Below the pieces are notes generated by a model. The model saw only the letters and a list, made by a program, of their open reading frames with translations. It was not told the origin of the DNA and searched no databases. A DNA stretch of 64,000 nucleotides, from contig CAKZSV010000007.1 in the NCBI GenBank assembly GCA_937921485.1, positions 141,530-205,529 on the forward strand, given 5' to 3'. Below, piece by piece: positions 59,965-64,000 of this stretch; within the stretch, counting starts at the first letter, position 1; each line of letters opens with the position of its first letter. Origin of the DNA: an uncultured bacterium. Lineage in GTDB: Bacteria > Spirochaetota > UBA4802 > JAGODF01. A program made the position numbers and the translations under genes.

Positions 59965-60695
59965 GAGCAATCGTACTTGCCGCAGGAACAGGCAGCAGGC
60001 TTGGCGAAATTACCAGGGCGCGCACGAAAGGCATGGTGCCGGTCAACGGCAAGCCCCTCATCGATTATCTAATGGAATTTTTTGAATTGGACTTTTTCGA
60101 TGAAATTATTGCGGTAGGCGGGTTTTATTACGAAGACCTCCGCGACCATCTGAAAAAACAGGGATACCCCAGAGTGCGGGTAATTGAAAATCCTGAATAT
60201 CTCAAGGGCAATATCTTCACGCTCCTTCGGGCGCTGAAAGAATTTAACAACGATTCATTTCTCATCACAAATGTCGATCACATCTACCCCCGGACAATGT
60301 TTGAAAGGATGAAAACCGCATTCTCATCGGATATCACCGCAATGTGCGACTTTGACCGCACCCTCGGTGCGGATGATATGAAGGTAAAATTGCGGAAAGA
60401 CGGAAAGTCCGTTGCGGCAATCAGCAAACAGCTCACAGATTTCGACTGCGGCTATATCGGCATGACATATGTCGATTATCTGAAAGAAAAGGTGTATCGT
60501 AAAGCCGCTCACAATGCTGTTGAGCGCTTCGGCGATAAGGCAGTGGTCGAGAACATTCTTCAGATTTTAGCCGAAGACGAGAAAACAGCTCCTGTCATCT
60601 GCGATCTTTCCGGTATTGGCTGGTACGAAATCGATACGCCGGATGAACTGGCATACGCCGAAGATAAGCTGCGGAGCGATAAAAATTTCACATAG
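59961..60695 (+). CDS. Sugar-phosphate/choline-phosphate nucleotidyltransferase
   Basis: 244 residues. The NTP-binding motif is VLAAGTGSRLGEITRARTKG, followed by PVNGKPLIDYLM and ITNVDHIYPRTM (metal-binding Asp). The pattern is of LicC- or inositol-phosphate-cytidylyltransferase-like enzymes, which make CDP-choline, CDP-inositol or similar. It is translationally coupled to the HAD phosphatase. No transferase that would use the activated product is in the window, so the pathway remains open. Confidence 0.85.
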   Translation: MRAIVLAAGTGSRLGEITRARTKGMVPVNGKPLIDYLMEFFELDFFDEIIAVGGFYYEDLRDHLKKQGYPRVRVIENPEYLKGNIFTLLRALKEFNNDSFLITNVDHIYPRTMFERMKTAFSSDITAMCDFDRTLGADDMKVKLRKDGKSVAAISKQLTDFDCGYIGMTYVDYLKEKVYRKAAHNAVERFGDKAVVENILQILAEDEKTAPVICDLSGIGWYEIDTPDELAYAEDKLRSDKNFT

Positions 60696-60705
60696 GACAT
60701 GCAGC

Positions 60706-61884
60706 ATGCGAAATACAGAGGCCTCGTTTATAGGACAATTTCTGCAGCTTGAATCGGCAAGCGGAATATTAATGATTATTGCGACATTGCTGGCGCTTCT
60801 CATAGCAAATAGTCCTCTTTCAGAATATTACGGTGCGTTGCTTGAAATACCGTTCGCTATTTCAATCGGTTCTTTTGCCATTGCAAAACCTCTTCTTCTC
60901 TGGATTAATGACGGGCTGATGGCCGTGTTCTTTTTTATGATCGGCCTTGAACTCAAGCGGGAACTTATTGAAGGGGAACTTTCAGAGATTAAAAAAATTT
61001 CCCTCCCCGCAATCGGCGCGGCAGGCGGGATGCTCTTCCCGGCTCTGATATATGCGGCCTTTAATTATGGCGACTCAGCCGCGATGTCGGGATGGGCGAT
61101 TCCTGCTGCAACCGATATTGCCTTTTCCCTCGGGATTCTTTCGCTTTTAGGGAAGAGAGTGCCGGTCAGCATTAAAATATTCCTAACATCCCTTGCCATC
61201 TTCGATGATTTAGGAGCAATCATCATCATTGCATTTTTCTACACCGCTGAACTTTCGTTTGTTGCGCTGGGGATATCGCTTCTCTGCCTGCCGCTTCTTT
61301 TTGTGCTCAATAAAAAAGGCATCACATCAAAAAGCATATATGTGCTTATTGGCCTTGTCATGTGGGCCGCGATGCTCAAATCCGGCGTTCATGCCACGCT
61401 TGCGGGTGTTCTTCTGGCGCTGTGTATTCCTTTGAAATCCGCTGATGGAACTTCTCCACTAAAAGAGTTCGAACACGATATACACCATGCGGTCGCATTT
61501 ATTATTTTACCGGTTTTTGCCTTCGCGAACACCGGCATTAATTTCGCTAACATGACGATTGATCACGTGCTGCACAATGTCACCATTGGAATTGCGGCAG
61601 GTCTTTTTTTCGGAAAACAGATTGGCATTTTTGTATGTTGCTTTATTGCAGAAAAATTGAACATCGCTGCGCTTCCTTCCGGCGCAAACTGGAAGATGCT
61701 GTACGGCACATCTCTTCTATGCGGCATCGGCTTTACCATGAGCCTTTTTATCGGTTCACTTGCGTTCGAAGCAACGGGAAGGGATATGCTTTTTGACGAG
61801 CGCATCGGCATTCTTGCGGGCTCGCTTTTATCGGGTATTGCCGGATTTTTAGTGCTGCGGATTAATTCGAAGACCGCTGCGTAG
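60706..61884 (+). CDS. nhaA: Na+/H+ antiporter NhaA
   Basis: 392 residues with about 12 membrane helices. The ion-binding aspartates are in PAATDIAFSLGIL and FLTSLAIFDDLGAIIIIAFFY (the adjacent DD pair). It exports Na+ in exchange for 2 H+ at alkaline pH. The ATG at 60706 lies 8 bases after the nucleotidyltransferase stop; the frame opens earlier inside that gene and I reject it. It may be transcribed from the HAD gene. Confidence 0.95.
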   Translation: MRNTEASFIGQFLQLESASGILMIIATLLALLIANSPLSEYYGALLEIPFAISIGSFAIAKPLLLWINDGLMAVFFFMIGLELKRELIEGELSEIKKISLPAIGAAGGMLFPALIYAAFNYGDSAAMSGWAIPAATDIAFSLGILSLLGKRVPVSIKIFLTSLAIFDDLGAIIIIAFFYTAELSFVALGISLLCLPLLFVLNKKGITSKSIYVLIGLVMWAAMLKSGVHATLAGVLLALCIPLKSADGTSPLKEFEHDIHHAVAFIILPVFAFANTGINFANMTIDHVLHNVTIGIAAGLFFGKQIGIFVCCFIAEKLNIAALPSGANWKMLYGTSLLCGIGFTMSLFIGSLAFEATGRDMLFDERIGILAGSLLSGIAGFLVLRINSKTAA

Positions 61885-61951
61885 CCCACCTATAGGATGC
61901 GTTATCATTTCAGCATTTTGATAACTCATGCGTGAATGCACACATACTGCG

Positions 61952-63241
61952 CTACAATTTTTTATTCAGTTTCCTGTGGGTGAACTTTTTTCTTCCTTCC
62001 GCATATTCCGCAACCGTATGACCATTGCCGATGAGCTTGTACTTGTAGATAAGAAGTCCTTCAAGACCTACCGGACCTCGCGCGTGAATTTTATTCGTGC
62101 TGATGCCAACCTCGGCACCGAGTCCATAGCGGAATCCGTCGCTGAATCGGGTGGATGCGTTCCAGAAGACATTCGCAGAATCGACGAGCTCCATGAATCG
62201 CATAGCAGTATCGCGGTTTCCTGTGACGATTGCGTCGGTATGACCGGAACCATACTGATTGATATGCGCGATCGCATCGTCCAGGGAATCGACTATCTTT
62301 ATTGAGAGCTTGTAGTCTAAATATTCCGTTCGCCAGTCCTCTTCTCGTGCCGGCGCAGCAGAAATGATGTTGCGCGTTGCATCGCATCCGAGAAGCTCAA
62401 CGCGCTTTTCGTCCATAGCTTTTTTCAGAGCCGGTAAAAAATCCTTCGCGATTGATTTGTGTACTAAGAGGGTTTCCAGCGCATTGCATACGGAAACGTA
62501 TTGGGTCTTCGAATCGACGGTAAGAGCAATTGCCATATCGACATCGGCATCGTTATCCACATACAAATGGCAGATGCCGTCCGCGTGCCCCAGCACAGGT
62601 ATGCGGGTATTGTCCATGATGTAGCGCACGAACTCGTTCGAGCCCCTGGGTATTATCAGGTCGATGTATTCGTCCAGACCGAGCATAGTTTTTACATCTT
62701 CTCTGGTTTCGAGAAGATGCACCCATCCTTCGGGCATTTCGGTCTGTGATGATACTTCGACAATTATTTTTGTGAGAATTCGGTTCGTTTCGAGTGCCTC
62801 GCGCCCGCCTTTGAGCAATACCGCGTTTCCGCTTTTTAAGCAGAGCGAAGAAATCTGCACGAGCGCATCGGGGCGCGATTCGAAAATGACGCCGATAACA
62901 CCGATGGGACAGCTCACCCGGTAGAGTTCAAGCCCTTCGTCGAGTTCCATCGCGTACCGGGTGATGCCCACAGGCTCGGGAAGTTTCACAAGGCTTTCAA
63001 GGCCGCTTACTGCTTCGGCAATTTTCGCCTCATCGAATTTCAGACGCTTCAGCAATGGTGCGGAAATCCCCTCTGTTTCGCTTCGTGCGATATCTTCACG
63101 GTTTGCCTTGATGATATCCTCTTCATGTGCTTTTAGTGCATTTGCAAGCATGGCGAGATAGTCATTTTTTCTTGCGGTATCAATCGCGGCTAAAAGCAGC
63201 GAAGCGTTTTTAGCTTTTTTTGCATAATCGATGATATTCAT
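61952..63241 (-). CDS. proA: Gamma-glutamyl phosphate reductase
   Basis: 429 residues, full length. The conserved SRPDALVQISSLCLKSGNAV block is at about 140-160, the catalytic Cys lies in YVSVCNALETLLV, and the C-terminal RGPVGLEGLLIYKYK is typical. It reduces gamma-glutamyl phosphate to the semialdehyde in proline synthesis with NADPH. ProB is not adjacent. It converges on nhaA. Confidence 0.95.
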   Translation of the reverse strand: MNIIDYAKKAKNASLLLAAIDTARKNDYLAMLANALKAHEEDIIKANREDIARSETEGISAPLLKRLKFDEAKIAEAVSGLESLVKLPEPVGITRYAMELDEGLELYRVSCPIGVIGVIFESRPDALVQISSLCLKSGNAVLLKGGREALETNRILTKIIVEVSSQTEMPEGWVHLLETREDVKTMLGLDEYIDLIIPRGSNEFVRYIMDNTRIPVLGHADGICHLYVDNDADVDMAIALTVDSKTQYVSVCNALETLLVHKSIAKDFLPALKKAMDEKRVELLGCDATRNIISAAPAREEDWRTEYLDYKLSIKIVDSLDDAIAHINQYGSGHTDAIVTGNRDTAMRFMELVDSANVFWNASTRFSDGFRYGLGAEVGISTNKIHARGPVGLEGLLIYKYKLIGNGHTVAEYAEGRKKFTHRKLNKKL

Positions 63242-63470
63242 ATACGATGCACCTTTGATAACTTTTCAATTCCGCAAACAATATTGTATAATCGCCTATG
63301 TGTATCCTAATATCAATTTGCGAAAAAAAATGACAACTTCATTTCGCCTCAAAATATAAAAAATCATTGACAGAGTAGTAATCCGGTATCAGAGCGCCGC
63401 AAGCAATGCTTGACCGATAATGTGTTCGGCAATCGACATTGCAACCCTACCTTTTTTTAGGAGTTGTCGT

Positions 63471-63692
63471 ATGAAAAAACTCATCGTTTTAGCAATGGCA
63501 GTTCTTGTCTGCGCGTCGCTTGGAATCGTTTCCGCAGAGCAAAAAGCTCAGGCCCCTGCTCCTCAGGCAAAGCAGGAAGTAAAGAAGGAAACGAAACAGC
63601 AGGCAGCACAGGCTACCCAGAAGCAAGCCAAGGCACAGGCCAAAAGCGAAGCAAAGGGACAGCAGAAAGGTCAGCAGGCTCAGAGCAAGTAA
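63471..63692 (+). CDS. Small exported Ala/Gln/Lys-rich protein
   Basis: 73 residues. Signal peptide MKKLIVLAMAVLVCASLGIV ends at VSA; the mature part is only Ala, Gln, Lys, Glu and Pro (QAPAPQAKQEVKKETKQQA) and must be disordered. AGGAG is eight bases before the ATG. The stop codon TAA is directly followed by the IS end GGGCAC at 63693, so the insertion may have cut the original C-terminus and the visible stop may come from the junction. Function unknown. Confidence 0.7.
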   Translation: MKKLIVLAMAVLVCASLGIVSAEQKAQAPAPQAKQEVKKETKQQAAQATQKQAKAQAKSEAKGQQKGQQAQSK

Positions 63693-64000
63693 GGGCACTT
63701 CTAAAAACCCCCGTTTTCGCGCCCTTCTGGGCTTGTAATGGTCAAAATTATTACAAGTTATGAATTGCACCCAATACACTGCGTCGTTACCTTCTCACAG
63801 TGCACCTCATTTGTAGTACTTTTTTCATATATCCATAACCTCCACACTTTGCACGTCACTGAGTCGACACAAGAAACCTATATCGTCACATATTGTACAA
63901 AAGATTTGTCAGCATTATATAGCTTTCTGCGCGAGCAAGCCCCCTGGCTCGAAAATGACATCCTTTCATCACCGTTGTTACAAAACCAAATACATGTTCC
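63693..64000 (-). mobile_element. IS5-family insertion sequence, right-hand end, continues beyond window
   Basis: GGGCACTTCTAAAAACC is the probable terminal inverted repeat; its 17 bases match the end of the 74-bp element at 23667 in 16 positions. A transposase C-terminus lies inside on the minus strand. An 8-bp hairpin (CTTGTAAT/ATTACAAG, 63732-63757) is near the end. The other end lies outside. Confidence 0.7.
63886..63999 (-). pseudogene. Transposase C-terminus (IS5/IS1182-like), partial, possible premature stop
   Basis: The frame entering from the right edge reads EHVFGFVTTVMKG, then FRARGLARAESYIMLTNLLYNM, the closing part of DDE transposases of the IS5 group (the E of the DDE triad is in EHVFG). 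It stops at a TGA (63886-63888), exactly where relatives usually carry one residue before RY-hydrophobic; the next codons RYRFLVSTQ continue the family tail to a TGA at 63856. So the first TGA may be a nonsense mutation, or a genuine short end. Confidence 0.65.

Noticed and set aside
61901..61925. Terminator between nhaA and proA
   Set aside because: GTTATCA/TGATAAC is a 7-bp repeat with an 11-base loop but no T-run on either strand.

Overview
This 64 kb window is a gene-dense, mostly minus-strand stretch of a bacterial chromosome of moderate GC content. It has no CRISPR array and no rRNA. Two tRNAs (Cys-GCA, Leu-UAA) sit near 5.1 kb and a third (Gly-CCC) at 26.8 kb. The host is a diderm: the window encodes a LolA-like carrier, a POTRA/TpsB-type protein (partial), a type II secretin, a predicted outer-membrane barrel and several SUMF1-type lipoproteins. 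The mix (SUMF1 lipoproteins, TPR/CsgG proteins, an anti-sigma ATPase, a 7TM-GGDEF protein, a protein pattern I associate with Leptospira) suggests Spirochaetota or a relative. That placement is inference only.

Layout. 0-5 kb: POTRA protein, LolA-like protein, then a FadN-FadA type beta-oxidation pair. 5-7.4 kb: two tRNAs, a secreted protein, a LOG-family enzyme and an anti-sigma ATPase. 7.4-13.3 kb: an apparent operon nifU-like, fdhD, rel/spoT, maf, plus two exported proteins. 13.4-18.6 kb: a strong free-standing terminator, a YciO-type protein, radical SAM and HD proteins, and umuDC with a palindrome beside its start. 18.7-21.6 kb: dtxR-feoA fusion and feoB under a probable self-regulated promoter. 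21.6-28.6 kb: TPR-CsgG protein, two MITE-like hairpins, a deacetylase, a HAMP-like protein and mgtE with a long leader. 28.6-36.6 kb: Asp-box protein, NeuB, GlpK, a stand-alone MshEN domain and an SDR. 36.7-44 kb: nitrilase, then pyrR, gspD, M24 peptidase, efp and companions. 44-54 kb: QueH, diguanylate cyclase, endonuclease V, TMEM43 family, SUMF1 lipoprotein, exported methyltransferase. 53-59 kb: transglutaminase, lipoprotein, thiL, gltX and divergent glnS. 59-63.7 kb: Smr, HAD, cytidylyltransferase-like, NhaA, ProA and a small Ala/Gln/Lys-rich exported protein. The right edge is the end of an IS5-like insertion sequence.

Most notable points. (1) mgtE is preceded by a 40-codon leader ORF with a Glu/Pro-rich stretch and a hairpin abutting the mgtE ribosome site, which resembles the architecture of Mg2+-responsive leader peptides but is unrelated in sequence to those I know. 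(2) thiL appears to start at an ATC codon behind a perfect Shine-Dalgarno; any ATG/GTG/TTG rule truncates it and removes its GDD motif. (3) The IS end at 63.7 kb and a 74-bp hairpin at 23.7 kb share terminal sequence, so the hairpin is probably a MITE mobilised by that IS. (4) Palindromic operator candidates lie in front of nifU-fdhD-rel-maf, umuDC and dtxR-feoB.
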